50,255 nucleotides of DNA from Bacteroidetes bacterium GWA2_40_15 (GCA_001768195.1 MENI01000032.1:22285-72539); one strand, 5' to 3'; shown: positions 36,201 through 45,865, counted from the first letter of the stretch. Made by a program: numbers and translations. Notes: generated by a model not told the origin, from the sequence alone.

Positions 36201-37370
36201 TTATCTTTCATTCATATATTTAACGAACCTTTCTTTGGCTTCATGTAATTTTTCTTCAGTGGCACACAGCGAGATACGGATATACCGTTCGCCATTGAGG
36301 CCGAAAATAAATCCGGGTGTTATGAATACATGTGTTTTTTGAAGGATGTTTTCAACATAGTCTTCACATGATTTTATCTTTTCCGGGATTTTTCCCCATA
36401 CAAATAATCCAACCTGTTCTTTATTATACCGGCATTTGAGGATATCCATTATCTCTTCAACAATTTTGCGTCGCCGGGCATACACTTCATTAACAGTATC
36501 GTACCACGAATCCGGATTATTAAGCGCTTCGGCTGCGGCTGCCTGCATCGGAAGGAACATCCCTGAGTCCATATTGCTCTTGACTTTAAGTATACTTTTA
36601 ATATATTCCTGGTGACCTGCGACCATTCCGATACGCCATCCGGCCATATTCTGCGACTTGCTTAATGAGTTCAACTCCAGCGCTGTATCCTTCGCACCTT
36701 CTACTGCAAGTACACTGGTGTATTCTTTGTTCAGAATAAAGCTGTATGGATTGTCATTGATAAGAAGAATGTTGTTTTTTCCCGCAAACCTGACCAGTTT
36801 TTCGTAGAGAGCCATCGATCCCTTTGTGCCTGATGGCATGTGAGGATAATTGATCCACATGAGTTTAACATTACTCAGATCGCTTTTATCAAGAGAATCC
36901 AGATCGGGGAGCCAGCCTGATTTTTCAGTAAGATCGTATTTTCTTACTATGCCCCCGACAAGATTAGTCACAGATGTATATGTGGGATAACCCGGATCAG
37001 GAACAAGTACCTCATCGCCCGGATTGACGAATGCCATGCTGATATGCATAATGCCCTCCTTGCTTCCCATCAGAGGCAGTATCTCATTATCGGGATTCAG
37101 ATCAACATGAAAATATTTTTTGTACCATTCTGCAAATGCTTTCCTCAGGGCAGGAATACCGGTATAACTCTGGTACCCGTGCGATGCCGGCTTCTGCGCT
37201 TCAGCAATAAGCGCCTCAACCGTGCCGGCTGATGGTGGCTGATCGGGACTTCCGATACCAAGGCTGATGATATTGGCTCCTTCTCTCCTCATCCTGTCGA
37301 TCTGGGCAAGCTTTTGTGAGAAGTAATACTCCTGAACTGATTCCGTACGTTTTGCAGGTTTAACTTTCAT
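36201..37370 (-). CDS. Class I/II pyridoxal-phosphate aminotransferase (aromatic-block)
   Basis: 389 aa from MKVKPAKRTE at 37370; upstream extension would run into pheA. Fold type I aminotransferase: SLGIGSPDQPPS, GYQSYTGIPALRKAFAEWY, DPGYPTYTSV, NYPHMPSG (variant of NNPTG), Asp206/Tyr209 in LINDNPYS, PLP Lys238 in NSLSKSQNMAGWRIGM. It overlaps pheA by 11 bases and so is translationally linked. In this block it most likely transaminates phenylpyruvate and 4-hydroxyphenylpyruvate (or prephenate). Sequence resemblance to LL-diaminopimelate/aspartate aminotransferases leaves the exact activity open. Confidence 0.88.
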   Translation of the reverse strand: MKVKPAKRTESVQEYYFSQKLAQIDRMRREGANIISLGIGSPDQPPSAGTVEALIAEAQKPASHGYQSYTGIPALRKAFAEWYKKYFHVDLNPDNEILPLMGSKEGIMHISMAFVNPGDEVLVPDPGYPTYTSVTNLVGGIVRKYDLTEKSGWLPDLDSLDKSDLSNVKLMWINYPHMPSGTKGSMALYEKLVRFAGKNNILLINDNPYSFILNKEYTSVLAVEGAKDTALELNSLSKSQNMAGWRIGMVAGHQEYIKSILKVKSNMDSGMFLPMQAAAAEALNNPDSWYDTVNEVYARRRKIVEEIMDILKCRYNKEQVGLFVWGKIPEKIKSCEDYVENILQKTHVFITPGFIFGLNGERYIRISLCATEEKLHEAKERFVKYMNER

Positions 37371-38190
37371 ATAACATATCTCCTTTATAATATACACCAA
37401 GTATTTCAAGGTCGCTTGTGTGGTCTCTCAATACTCTTTTAATGACGTCAGAGTTTGTATCCTTCGGCAGTTCAAGATCGCAATAGAACATATACTGCCA
37501 TTCTCCGTTAAGTCGTGGCACAGACTGGATTTTGGAAAGGTTTATTTCCATTTCAGCCAGTTTGACAAGTACTTTTGCAAGTGATCCGGGTTTATGTCCG
37601 GTTGAGAAACAGATAGATACCTTATTACCTTTTTTGTTTCCCCTTTCCTCCGGACCAACAACGAGAAACCTGGTGTAGTTTTGCTTGTAAGTCTCTATTC
37701 CGGGGGCAATAATTTTGAGGCCATATATCCGTGCCGCTTCCGAGGAGGCAATTGCAGCAATACCTTTCAGTTTGTTTTCACTCACCTGTTTTGCACTTCC
37801 TGCTGTATCATCACTTTCCATCAGAGTCCATGAGGGGTATTTCTTAAGGAAGTCCATGCATTGTGCAAGGGCAATGGGGTGTGAACGGACCTCATGAATA
37901 CTATCAATAGTCTGACCGGGTAATGCCATGAGATTCTGTATGATACGCAGGTTGTGTTCTCCCAGCATTTTCATCCCCGATTCGCGTATAAGAGTATAAT
38001 TTTGCAGGATGCTTCCTGACCTTGCATTTTCGATGGCCATAACGGCATAATCTGCTTCGCCGGCAAGCACGGAGCCAATAGTATGATCAAAAGTAGAGCA
38101 GGGAACAATCTCTATTTTATCATAATTAAAGTACTGCCTTGCAGCTACTTCATGAAAACAACCTTTCTCTCCCTGTATTGATACTTTCAT
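37360..38190 (-). CDS. pheA: Prephenate dehydratase with ACT domain
   Basis: 276 aa. The PDT domain about 1-180 carries ENARSGSILQNYTLI and the diagnostic NYTRFLVVG. The ACT domain about 190-270 (HKPGSLAKVLVKLAEMEINLSKIQS) gives feedback control by Phe. Converts prephenate to phenylpyruvate. First gene of the Phe/Tyr operon, 86 bases behind the leader stop. No fused mutase. Expression is expected to be set by the Phe attenuator immediately upstream. Confidence 0.93.
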   Translation of the reverse strand: MKVSIQGEKGCFHEVAARQYFNYDKIEIVPCSTFDHTIGSVLAGEADYAVMAIENARSGSILQNYTLIRESGMKMLGEHNLRIIQNLMALPGQTIDSIHEVRSHPIALAQCMDFLKKYPSWTLMESDDTAGSAKQVSENKLKGIAAIASSEAARIYGLKIIAPGIETYKQNYTRFLVVGPEERGNKKGNKVSICFSTGHKPGSLAKVLVKLAEMEINLSKIQSVPRLNGEWQYMFYCDLELPKDTNSDVIKRVLRDHTSDLEILGVYYKGDMLYES

Positions 38191-38206
38191 TTCCTTCCCT
38201 GTTATT

Positions 38207-38276
38207 AAAAAATCAAGGGTCCTTTTCGGGGACCCTTGTTATCATATAAATCTTTTATTTGTATACAACAATCCCC
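38207..38276 (-). promoter_or_regulatory. Phe attenuator: terminator and antiterminator before pheA
   Basis: Terminator stem CAAGGGTCC (38238-38230) with GGACCCTTG (38222-38214), loop of seven, then six T (38212-38207). Antiterminator: GGGGATTGTT (38276-38267) pairs with AACAA and TCCCC within 38240-38228, ten pairs around a three-G bulge. The two structures exclude each other. The antiterminator arm begins immediately after the leader stop codon, so a ribosome ending there would hide it. Confidence 0.8.
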
Positions 38277-38342
38277 TTATCTCTTCTTAAAATAAAAAAA
38301 GAAGTAAAAAAAGGTGAAAGAAAATTTGTATACAATATTCAT
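38277..38342 (-). CDS. Phe-rich leader peptide before pheA
   Basis: Twenty-one codons: MNIVYK, then FSFTFFYFFFYF, then KKR and TAA. Eight Phe and three Tyr codons. The operon makes both amino acids, so a shortage of either charged tRNA could stall the ribosome. Short UTR after a clear promoter. Confidence 0.85.
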   Translation of the reverse strand: MNIVYKFSFTFFYFFFYFKKR

Positions 38343-38362
38343 TATTCGTGCTTATTGGCTTA

Positions 38363-38392
38363 CAAAAGTATACTATTTTTCAGAATAACAAA
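38363..38392 (-). promoter_or_regulatory. Promoter of the Phe leader/pheA operon
   Basis: TTTG (38392-38389), an 18-base spacer and TACTTTTG (38370-38363), a near-ideal Bacteroidota promoter, 20 bases before the leader ATG. Farther upstream, 38450-38530 holds a G/C-hairpin repeat with CCCACCCCTAACCCCTCC. The gene-free 38191-38588 is thus leader, promoter and repeats. Confidence 0.7.
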
Positions 38393-38544
38393 TTAAATTC
38401 TAATAAAAATGTGTATTACGTTATTTTTTGTATAAGGGCATTTTTTACAATTCCCCCTTTGAAGGGGGCATGGAGGATGTTCTTCGAAGAATAACCCACC
38501 CCTAACCCCTCCCAGGAGGGGAACTCTAAGCCCAAACCTTCCTG

Positions 38545-38592
38545 CCTCACTCCTCACTCCTCACTCCTCACTCCTCACTCCTCACTCCTCAC
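38545..38592. repeat. Heptamer array, CCTCACT type
   Basis: Six exact copies and one partial copy of CCTCACT. The last copy contains the TGA stop of hisIE (38589-38591). Confidence 0.9.
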
Positions 38593-39179
38593 CCCTTATG
38601 CCGTTCCTTAAGCACCTCTTCAATTTCCTGAAGCGAAGTTCCTTTTGCCCTTAGCAGTATCAGCAGATGATAGAGAAGGTCGGCTGCCTCGTTCTTAAAG
38701 AGATCGTCATTATTATCCTTTGATTCGATAACGAGTTCTACCGCCTCTTCTCCAACCTTTTGTGCCACTTTGTTAATGCCTTTTTTATAGAGCTTATTGG
38801 TATATGAGTCCTTTTCATCATCGTCAATACGCTGATTAATAACCTGCTCAAGGTTGTATAAAAATCCTCTGGCAGTATCGGTGCCAAAGCATGAATTGGT
38901 ACCGATATGGCATGTCGGACCTGCTGGTTTTGCTTTTATCAGTATCGAATCATTGTCACAATCAGTCAGTATCTCTTTAACATACAGAAAATTACCCGAT
39001 GTTTCTCCTTTTGTCCAGAGACGGTTTTTACTCCGGCTGAAGAATGTTACTCTGCCTTCTTTAGTGGTTTGTTCAAGTGCTTCCTGGTTCATATAGCCAA
39101 GCATCAGAACCTGTAATGTGGCATTGTCCTGTATAATAACGGGTACAAGTCCGTTTCCCTTGGTGAAATCTATTTTCAT
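38589..39179 (-). CDS. hisIE: Bifunctional phosphoribosyl-AMP cyclohydrolase / phosphoribosyl-ATP pyrophosphatase
   Basis: 196 aa from the ATG at 39179 (MKIDFTKGNGLVPVI); the frame runs 17 codons farther but lacks conservation. PRA-CH domain about 1-105: FFSRSKNRLWTKGETSGN, DCDNDSILIKAKPAGPTCHIG with Asp/Cys metal ligands. PRA-PH domain about 110-196: GINKVAQKVGEEAVELVIE. It does steps 2 and 3 of histidine synthesis. It is separated from hisF by 219 bases that hold a MITE-like element, the only break in the operon. Confidence 0.93.
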   Translation of the reverse strand: MKIDFTKGNGLVPVIIQDNATLQVLMLGYMNQEALEQTTKEGRVTFFSRSKNRLWTKGETSGNFLYVKEILTDCDNDSILIKAKPAGPTCHIGTNSCFGTDTARGFLYNLEQVINQRIDDDEKDSYTNKLYKKGINKVAQKVGEEAVELVIESKDNNDDLFKNEAADLLYHLLILLRAKGTSLQEIEEVLKERHKG

Positions 39180-39218
39180 TTTCAATATATTTAAACTCTG
39201 ATATTTGTTTCTCAATCT

Positions 39219-39378
39219 GCACGAACTCACCCCCTGCCTTCGCTCCGCTCAGTTTTTCCCCCTCTCTGCTGTGCAAAGAGGGGGAAATGCCTGAAGGAAA
39301 ATTAGTTTAAGCCCCCTCTTTACGAAGTAGTGAGAGCCTGTCCCGTTTCAGCGGGAGGGTTTGGGGGTGAGTTCATGA
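39219..39378. repeat. MITE-like element between hisF and hisIE
   Basis: Ends CACGAACTCACCCCC (39220-39234) and complement of TCATGAACTCACCCCC (39363-39378), with a G/C hairpin in the left half (39257-39285, CCCCCTCTCTG...CAGAGGGGG-type). Same family as 19248 and the solo end at 18301. Inserted into an otherwise overlapping operon. Confidence 0.7.
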
Positions 39379-39398
39379 GTAAATCAGTTATTCCATTA

Positions 39399-40154
39399 TT
39401 ATAATCTAACTGCAATATTCTCATTTTTCAGATACTTCTTAAGGTCCCTGATATCGATTTCCCCGAAGTGGAAAATGCTTGCTGCAAGGGCTGCACTGCA
39501 CCCGGTATGGAAAAAAACATCCCTGAAGTGCTCCATGCTTCCTGCTCCGCCCGATGCAATAACAGGAATATTAACATTTCTGCTCACTTCTGTTGTTATA
39601 TCCAGGGAAAAGCCTTCTTTGGTTCCATCACTATTCATTGATGTAAGAAGAATTTCTCCGGCTCCCAGTTCCTCAACCTTTTTTGCCCATTGCATTGTTT
39701 TAAGTGGAGTCGGTACCCTTCCTCCATTCACAAATACTTTCCATCCGTCATCATTTAATTTGGTGTCAATTGCTACAACAACGCACTGGCTTCCGAATTG
39801 TGCTGCAATATCAGATATCAATTCAGGCCTCTTTACTGCCGATGAGTTTACAGTTACCTTATCTGCTCCGGCTTTGATAAGAACAGCGACATCTTCAACA
39901 GTGTCAATTCCTCCGCCAACTGTAAAAGGGATATTTATCTCTGCCGCAATCCTTTCAACCAGGCCGGCAAGGGCTTTTCTGTTTTCGATGGTAGCTGTGA
40001 TATCAAGAAAAACCAGTTCATCTGCACCCTGTTTTACGTATTCTTTTGCAAGTTCAACCGGGTTGCCTGCATCAATGAGGTTCAGGAAATTTACACCTTT
40101 TACTGTTCGCCCGTCTTTGATATCCAGACAAGGAATAATCCGTTTTTTTAACAT
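39399..40154 (-). CDS. hisF: Imidazole glycerol phosphate synthase, cyclase subunit
   Basis: 251 aa TIM barrel: [19 protein letters not shown] (catalytic Asp11), [50 protein letters not shown] (Asp of the second catalytic site), PVIASGGAG. Uses ammonia from HisH to form IGP and AICAR. It overlaps hisA by seven bases. Confidence 0.95.
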   Translation of the reverse strand: MLKKRIIPCLDIKDGRTVKGVNFLNLIDAGNPVELAKEYVKQGADELVFLDITATIENRKALAGLVERIAAEINIPFTVGGGIDTVEDVAVLIKAGADKVTVNSSAVKRPELISDIAAQFGSQCVVVAIDTKLNDDGWKVFVNGGRVPTPLKTMQWAKKVEELGAGEILLTSMNSDGTKEGFSLDITTEVSRNVNIPVIASGGAGSMEHFRDVFFHTGCSAALAASIFHFGEIDIRDLKKYLKNENIAVRL

Positions 40155-40861
40155 TGTTCTGCCAGTTCTTTCAGTGTTATTTTTCCTTCATAAAATGCTT
40201 TGCCTATTATTGCCCCTTCGCATCCGGCATTCCGGAGATCCTCAATATCTTTCATGGAGGAGATTCCTCCGCTGGCAATCAGGCTGACCTTTACTTCATC
40301 CAGTATCTCTTTATAGAGAGCTGTTGAGGGTCCCTGCAGCATACCATCCTTTCTGATGTCAGTGCAGATTGTATATTTCACTCCTTTTGACCGGTAATCA
40401 GAAACAAAACTGACTACATCTATATCAGTCTTTTCAAGCCAGCCTCCGGCAGATATTTTCCTGTTTATAAAATCAGCACCCAGGATCAGTTTTTCCTGTC
40501 CGAGCTTTGCAAGCCAATCAAGAAACAGATGAGGATCGGTGACGGCAACACTTCCTGTTGTTGCCTGTCGTGCCCCTGCATTAAATACCGTAATAAGGTC
40601 TTCGTATGATCTCAATCCACCCCCGAAGTCGACTTTCAACTTCGTTTTCCAGGCGATCTTCTCAAGAATTTTAAGGTTCTCTATCTTTTTATTCCTGGCC
40701 CCATCGAGATCAACAAGATGGAGGTAATGCAATCCGCTGTCCTCAATCTGCCTGGCAATCTCAAGAGGGTCCTCATTATAAACCTTCTTAGTATTAAAAT
40801 CACCCCTTGTCAGTCTGACACATTTCCCGCCTATTATATCTATAGCTATTATTATTCTCAT
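40148..40861 (-). CDS. hisA: ProFAR isomerase
   Basis: 237 aa half-barrel-repeat protein: [22 protein letters not shown] (Asp8), [32 protein letters not shown] (second catalytic Asp), [13 protein letters not shown]. Fourth step. Overlaps hisH by four bases (ATGA-type) and hisF by seven. Confidence 0.95.
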   Translation of the reverse strand: MRIIIAIDIIGGKCVRLTRGDFNTKKVYNEDPLEIARQIEDSGLHYLHLVDLDGARNKKIENLKILEKIAWKTKLKVDFGGGLRSYEDLITVFNAGARQATTGSVAVTDPHLFLDWLAKLGQEKLILGADFINRKISAGGWLEKTDIDVVSFVSDYRSKGVKYTICTDIRKDGMLQGPSTALYKEILDEVKVSLIASGGISSMKDIEDLRNAGCEGAIIGKAFYEGKITLKELAEQC

Positions 40862-41436
40862 AGATCAAGAAAGTTTTTAAGGATTTTTTCACCCACCCCT
40901 GCTGATTTTTCGGGATGGAACTGGGTGGCATAGAAATTATCCCTCTGCATTGCTGCACTGAATGGCAGTATATATTCGGAGGTGGCAATTGTACACGATG
41001 ATATTTCTGCATAAAAACTGTGTACAAAGTAAACATCATCATTAAGTGAGATATCTTTAAACAGATCCCCTTTCATATTAATGAAATTATTCCAGCCCAT
41101 ATGAGGGATCTTATCAACCGGCGGGAACAGCTTCACACTGGCAGGGAAAATGCCAAGACATTTAGTCTCTGCCTCCTCCGTGAACCTGCATAAAAGCTGC
41201 AATCCCAGGCAGATACCCAGTATTGGCTGCCTGAGTGATATTATCGTTTGATCGAGCTTCCTCTCCTTCAGGTATGCCATTGCAGATCCTGCTTCACCAA
41301 CACCCGGGAATATTACTTTATCGGCTCTTTCCAATTCATTCTGATCATCAGTAATTATACTCTCATAACCCAGCCTTGTGACTGCATTTCTGACCGACAT
41401 GATGTTACCGGCATTGTATCTTACAATGGCTATCAT
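40858..41436 (-). CDS. hisH: Imidazole glycerol phosphate synthase, glutaminase subunit
   Basis: 192 aa class I amidotransferase: nucleophile Cys76 in GICLGLQLL, His174/Glu176 in QFHPEKSAG. Gives ammonia to HisF. Overlaps hisB by four bases and hisA by four. Confidence 0.95.
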   Translation of the reverse strand: MIAIVRYNAGNIMSVRNAVTRLGYESIITDDQNELERADKVIFPGVGEAGSAMAYLKERKLDQTIISLRQPILGICLGLQLLCRFTEEAETKCLGIFPASVKLFPPVDKIPHMGWNNFINMKGDLFKDISLNDDVYFVHSFYAEISSCTIATSEYILPFSAAMQRDNFYATQFHPEKSAGVGEKILKNFLDL

Positions 41437-42521
41437 AAAGAACCCTTTGTTGATGGCAGGTTATAATTATCTGTCTGCTTCGCTGCTATTTTAATGGCTT
41501 TTGAGAATGCCTTAAAAATTGCTTCTATCTTGTGATGCTCATTATCTCCTCCGGCTTTTATATTAAGGTTGCATTTTGCGCTGTCGGAGAATGATTTGAA
41601 GAAGTGAAAAAAAAGTTCAGTCGGTATCTCTCCAATCTTCTCCCTTTTAAATTCAGTTTCCCATATAAGCCACGATCTCCCGCCAAAGTCTAAAGCAACT
41701 TCTGCAAGAGAGTCATCCATGGGAAGAACAAAGCTGTATCTTTCAATTCCTTTTTTACCGCCAAGAGCCTTAAGAAATGCTTCACCGAGAGTGATAGCTA
41801 CATCTTCAACTGTATGGTGCTCATCTACATTGAGGTCTCCTTTTGCTTCTATATCAAGATCAACATTGCCATGCCTGGCTATCTGTTCAAGCATGTGATC
41901 AAAGAATCCAAGCCCGGTTTGAATATTGCTTTTTCCTGTTCCGTCGAGATTAAGTCTGACCAGAATCTGCGTCTCTGATGTTTTTCTGTTTACTTTTGCT
42001 GTCCGCGGAATCCGCTTAAGGAAACTGTATATTTCATTCCAGTCAGTCGTACATAAAGCAGCATCGGACGAAAATGCAGTGTTTATGAAAATCGCATTAC
42101 ATCCCAGATTCTTAGCCAGTTGAATATCAGTCAGCCTGTCGCCAATAACGTATGATGAACCGAGATCGATTCCCTTTGCCAGGTACCGGGTCAGCATAGA
42201 AGTACCGGGTTTCCGGGTCGGAGCTTTATCTGCAGGAAGTGTCCTGTCGATGAATATCTCCTTAAACTCAATGCCTTCGCCCTTCAATATTCTGATCATC
42301 AGGTTCTGCACAGGCCAGAAAGTGTCCTCGGGATATGATGCTGTACCAAGTCCGTCCTGATTTGTCACCAGTGCCATTTCATAGTCACACTCCCTTGCGA
42401 TTTTTGAAAGACAAGTGATTGCTCCGGGCAAAAAAACCATCTTATCAAAGCTGTCAACCTGTTCTTCTGCAGGTTCCTCAATTATAGTACCGTCCCTGTC
42501 AATAAAGAGTACCTTCTTCAT
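41433..42521 (-). CDS. hisB: Bifunctional histidinol-phosphatase / imidazoleglycerol-phosphate dehydratase
   Basis: 362 aa fusion. N-terminal HAD phosphatase about 1-160: [12 protein letters not shown] (nucleophile Asp8, Asp10), [34 protein letters not shown]-terminal IGP dehydratase about 170-362: [53 protein letters not shown] (His-rich Mn sites). Steps 6 and 8. Overlaps both neighbours by four bases. Confidence 0.95.
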   Translation of the reverse strand: MKKVLFIDRDGTIIEEPAEEQVDSFDKMVFLPGAITCLSKIARECDYEMALVTNQDGLGTASYPEDTFWPVQNLMIRILKGEGIEFKEIFIDRTLPADKAPTRKPGTSMLTRYLAKGIDLGSSYVIGDRLTDIQLAKNLGCNAIFINTAFSSDAALCTTDWNEIYSFLKRIPRTAKVNRKTSETQILVRLNLDGTGKSNIQTGLGFFDHMLEQIARHGNVDLDIEAKGDLNVDEHHTVEDVAITLGEAFLKALGGKKGIERYSFVLPMDDSLAEVALDFGGRSWLIWETEFKREKIGEIPTELFFHFFKSFSDSAKCNLNIKAGGDNEHHKIEAIFKAFSKAIKIAAKQTDNYNLPSTKGSL

Positions 42522-43549
42522 ATTTTTATTGTTTTAAGGGCGTTGACAAGTAATTTGTTTTCAGAAGGTTTGCCAACTGTGATCCTGATGCAGTCCTTAA
42601 TAACCTGATTGCGGTTCCTTGTAATGATATTCATCTTAACGAGTGAATTGTAAACAAGATCGGCATTTTTTACTTTCACAAGCAAAAAATTGGAATCGGA
42701 TGGAAATACTTTATCTGTAAGGCTCATTTCAGAAAGTTTTTCCCTGAGAATGGCTTTTTCCATTTTTATCCTCCTTACCTGCTTTTTCACCTTCTCAGTT
42801 TTGGAGAGTTTGTTCAGTGCAGCTCTCTGGTTGATAGTACTGATGTTATACGGAGGTTTTACTTTATTGAAATATTGAATTATCTGTGGGTTAGTGAAGG
42901 CCATCCCGACTCTGACCGATGCCAGTCCCAGCGCTTTGCTGAATGTCTGCATCACTATCAGGTTCGGATATTTTTCAACCATTTTCAAAAATGATGGTTT
43001 GTCGCTGAAATCAATATAGGCTTCATCAATTACCACAATACCTCTGAAAGTTGAGATAATATGCTCAATATCAGCATAATTCATGCAATTACCTGTGGGG
43101 TTGTTAGGAGAACAGATAAATGTCAGTTTCAGGTTCCTGTCTGATAACAGTGGCTTAACTTTTTGCAAATTGATCTGAAACGAGCTGTTCAATGGTATCC
43201 TGATAACCTCAATGTCATTGACTGATGCTGACACTTCATACATCCCGTAAGTGGGAGTGAAGGTAAGTATTTTATCAATACCTGGCCTGCAGAATACCCT
43301 GAAACAAAGATCGATGATCTCATCGCTGCCGTTACCAATGAAAATATTTTCTAACGCGATACCCTTAACTTCAGAAACTGCTTTTTTTAACTCTGTCTGA
43401 TATGGATCGGGATAACGGTTCAGTGCGCCATATGGATTCTCATTGGCGTCCATGAATATACCCTCTTTGCCCTTGAACTCATCCCGTGCACATGAATAGG
43501 GAGTGAGCTTTACGACGTTCTCCCTTACCAGTTCTTTGATATTAACCAT
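42518..43549 (-). CDS. hisC: Histidinol-phosphate aminotransferase
   Basis: 343 aa PLP enzyme of fold type [56 protein letters not shown], and PLP Lys in [16 protein letters not shown]. Step 7. Overlaps hisD by eight bases and hisB by four. Distinct from the aromatic-block aminotransferase at 36201. Confidence 0.94.
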   Translation of the reverse strand: MVNIKELVRENVVKLTPYSCARDEFKGKEGIFMDANENPYGALNRYPDPYQTELKKAVSEVKGIALENIFIGNGSDEIIDLCFRVFCRPGIDKILTFTPTYGMYEVSASVNDIEVIRIPLNSSFQINLQKVKPLLSDRNLKLTFICSPNNPTGNCMNYADIEHIISTFRGIVVIDEAYIDFSDKPSFLKMVEKYPNLIVMQTFSKALGLASVRVGMAFTNPQIIQYFNKVKPPYNISTINQRAALNKLSKTEKVKKQVRRIKMEKAILREKLSEMSLTDKVFPSDSNFLLVKVKNADLVYNSLVKMNIITRNRNQVIKDCIRITVGKPSENKLLVNALKTIKI

Positions 43550-44831
43550 TCTTTAAGCTTTTTAGTCTTACACTTACTGCATTTTTATGGCCATGAAGAT
43601 TCTCGGCTTCTGCCATTATCTCGATAACCGGACCAAGCTCTCTGATGCCATCAGCACTAAGTTCCTGGAATGAGATCTTTTTCTGGAAACTTTCGACTGA
43701 AACTCCGCTGAAATTACGTGCAAAGCCATTCGTTGGCAGAGTATGGTTCGTTCCTGAGGCGTAATCCCCGGCGCTTTCGCAACTGAAACTTCCAAGAAAC
43801 ACCGAACCGGCATTGATCACTTTATCCGCCAGTTCATAACAGTTCCTTGCATTTATTATCAGATGTTCAGGCGCATAGATATTGCTGAATATCATGCACT
43901 CCTCAAGTGATGGCAGTACAACAGACATACTGTGCTCAAGGGCTTTTAATGCAATCTCCTTTCTTGGAAGTCCCTGAAGCTGATTTTCAATTTCAGTTTT
44001 CACCTTTCCGGTAAGTTCCCTGTAATCTGTAAGTAATACGACCTGACTGTCAACTCCGTGTTCTGCCTGCGAAATAAGGTCAGCTGCAATGAATTCAGGA
44101 TTTGCATTTCTGTCAGCTACAACAAGCACTTCGCTTGGACCTGCGGGCATGTCTATTGCAATGCCATCCTGCTGGATCAGCTCCTTGGCTTTTGTGACAT
44201 ACTGATTTCCCGGACCAAAAATCTTATAAACTTTTGGTATGGATTCTGTTCCGTATGCCATCGCAGCAATAGCCTGAGCGCCTCCTGTTTTGAAAATCTG
44301 AGTTAATCCTAAACAATCTGCAGTGTAAAGGATAACAGGATTTACCCTTCCATCCTTCCCGGGAGGAGTACAGAGAATTATCTCGCTACAGCCGGCAAGC
44401 TTAGCCGGAATGCCAAGCATGAGTACTGTTGAGAACAGAGGAGCGCTACCTCCCGGTATATAGAGTCCGACCTTTTCTATTCCAACGCTTTTTCTCTGGC
44501 AAACCACACCCTTTGAAGTCTCTACAGAAGATTCCTCATGAACCTGTGCCAAGTGGAATTTTTGCAGATTGGTTCTGGCAACTCCGATTGCTTTTTTCAG
44601 TTCATCAGGAACCAGGTCTGAGGCCTGCTTAATCTCATCCGGAGTAACTTTCAGGTTTTCAATTTCTATTCCATCGAATTTTCCGGAGTAGTAAGCAAGC
44701 GAAATGTCTTTATCCTGCTTTACTGTATCGAGAATACTTCTTACAGTTGCTTCAAGGTCAGACTTTTCCAGTACGGGCCGGCTGCAAAGCGCTTCCCAGG
44801 ATTTTTTTTCAGGGTACAAGATTGTTTTCAT
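43542..44831 (-). CDS. hisD: Histidinol dehydrogenase
   Basis: 429 aa from the ATG at 44831; a GTG three bases upstream is an unlikely alternative. Motifs: VGLYIPGGSAPLFSTVLMLGIPAKLAG, KTGGAQAIAAMAYGTESIP, IFGPGNQYVTKAKE, DMPAGPSEVLVVAD, SQAEHGVDSQVVLL (Zn-linked). Last two oxidations of the pathway. Start overlaps the hisG stop (TGATG). Confidence 0.95.
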   Translation of the reverse strand: MKTILYPEKKSWEALCSRPVLEKSDLEATVRSILDTVKQDKDISLAYYSGKFDGIEIENLKVTPDEIKQASDLVPDELKKAIGVARTNLQKFHLAQVHEESSVETSKGVVCQRKSVGIEKVGLYIPGGSAPLFSTVLMLGIPAKLAGCSEIILCTPPGKDGRVNPVILYTADCLGLTQIFKTGGAQAIAAMAYGTESIPKVYKIFGPGNQYVTKAKELIQQDGIAIDMPAGPSEVLVVADRNANPEFIAADLISQAEHGVDSQVVLLTDYRELTGKVKTEIENQLQGLPRKEIALKALEHSMSVVLPSLEECMIFSNIYAPEHLIINARNCYELADKVINAGSVFLGSFSCESAGDYASGTNHTLPTNGFARNFSGVSVESFQKKISFQELSADGIRELGPVIEIMAEAENLHGHKNAVSVRLKSLKNG

Positions 44832-45688
44832 CACAATATCATTTTTTCTATCGGGATTACGAGTATGCCTTCTGCACCAGCCTCCTTAAGCTGGTTTATT
44901 CTTTCCCAGAATTCATCTTCCTTTACCACCGAGTGGAGGCTGCACCATCCTTTTTCTGCCAGGGGTAATATTGTCGGGCTTTTCATTCCCGGCAGGATTT
45001 CACAGATCCTGTTTACGGCTGATTCCGGTGCATTGAGGAGTATGTATTTGTTTTCCTTTGCATTTTTTACGGCTCTTATTCTGAAGAGGAGGCTATTGAG
45101 GATCGTCTGTTTTTCAAGGCTAAGATTCTTGTATGCAATTATCACAGCCTGGCTTTTCAGTATTGTCTCAACTTCATACAATCCATTGGTAAGCAAAGTG
45201 CTGCCGGAGCTGACAATATCACATATTGCATCTGCCAGCCCGATCCCCGGGGCAATTTCCACACTTCCGCTGATCTCTTCAATCTCGGCAGTTATACTAT
45301 GTTTTTTGAGAAAGTCATTCAGAAGCTTAGGATAACTCGTGGCAATCTTCCTGTTCATGAAATAGCCCGGTCCGGTGTAGGATTCCTCCTTTGGTATTGC
45401 AAGGCTGAGCCGGCAGCTTGCAAAGCCAAGCTGTTCAACAATAGTAACATCCTTTGCTTTTTCGAAGACCATATTCTCTCCAAGTATGCCAATATCGGCA
45501 ACCTGTTGTTCTATATACTGAGGAATATCATCATCCCTGAGGAACAGTACTTCAACAGGGAAATTATGAGCTTTGGTTTTAAGGACACTTATGCCATTGG
45601 AGAATTTAATCCCGCACTCTTCAAGAAGTTTCTTGGAATTGTCGCTAAGCCGCCCGTTTTTCTGGATCGCAATTTTCAGTACACTCAT
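44831..45688 (-). CDS. hisG: ATP phosphoribosyltransferase, long form
   Basis: 285 aa from MSVLKIAIQK at 45688; upstream residues of the open frame run towards the attenuator. Catalytic part about 1-210 (AIQKNGRL, LRDDDIPQYIEQQVADIGILGEN, ATSYPKLLNDFL, EISGSVEIAPGIGLADAICDIVSSGSTL). C-terminal PII-like regulatory domain about 212-285, so it is the hexameric long type, feedback-inhibited by His and independent of HisZ. First gene of the his operon. Confidence 0.94.
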   Translation of the reverse strand: MSVLKIAIQKNGRLSDNSKKLLEECGIKFSNGISVLKTKAHNFPVEVLFLRDDDIPQYIEQQVADIGILGENMVFEKAKDVTIVEQLGFASCRLSLAIPKEESYTGPGYFMNRKIATSYPKLLNDFLKKHSITAEIEEISGSVEIAPGIGLADAICDIVSSGSTLLTNGLYEVETILKSQAVIIAYKNLSLEKQTILNSLLFRIRAVKNAKENKYILLNAPESAVNRICEILPGMKSPTILPLAEKGWCSLHSVVKEDEFWERINQLKEAGAEGILVIPIEKMIL

Positions 45689-45727
45689 TTTACTTTTACT
45701 TATGTGTCTGAGCATGCCGACAGGGAT

Positions 45728-45760
45728 AAAAAAACCCGTCTGTTCTGCTCAGACGGGTTT
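45728..45760 (-). terminator. His attenuator terminator, with competing antiterminator
   Basis: Stem AAACCCGTCTG/CAGACGGGTTT (45760-45750 with 45742-45732), seven-base loop, then a run of seven T (45734-45728). Its 5' arm can pair alternatively with the leader coding region: CGTCTGAG (45755-45748) with TTCAGGCG (45804-45797), eight pairs with two G-U. That arm lies just before the leader stop, so a ribosome finishing the leader hides it, while one stalled at the His codons leaves it free. Confidence 0.85.
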
Positions 45761-45787
45761 ATGATATTTTATAATATGCACATATCA

Positions 45788-45847
45788 CTATCTCCTCGCC
45801 TGAAAGCAACTATGAAAATTATGATGATGTGAATTTCTGCAAAACAT
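45788..45847 (-). CDS. His leader peptide before hisG
   Basis: Nineteen codons, MFCRNSHHHNFHSCFQARR, then TAG. His7-His9 are consecutive CAT codons and His12 is another. Followed by the terminator at 45728-45760. Too short for ordinary gene finding. No Shine-Dalgarno seen. Confidence 0.87.
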   Translation of the reverse strand: MFCRNSHHHNFHSCFQARR

Positions 45848-45865
45848 TATTAATAAATATAAATA

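Noticed and set aside
39475-40287. 270-codon open frame antisense to hisF/hisA
   Set aside because: Shadow of two well-recognised overlapping his genes.
45299-45832. 177-codon plus-strand frame covering hisG and its leader
   Set aside because: Antisense to hisG, the terminator and the His leader, all of which are better supported.
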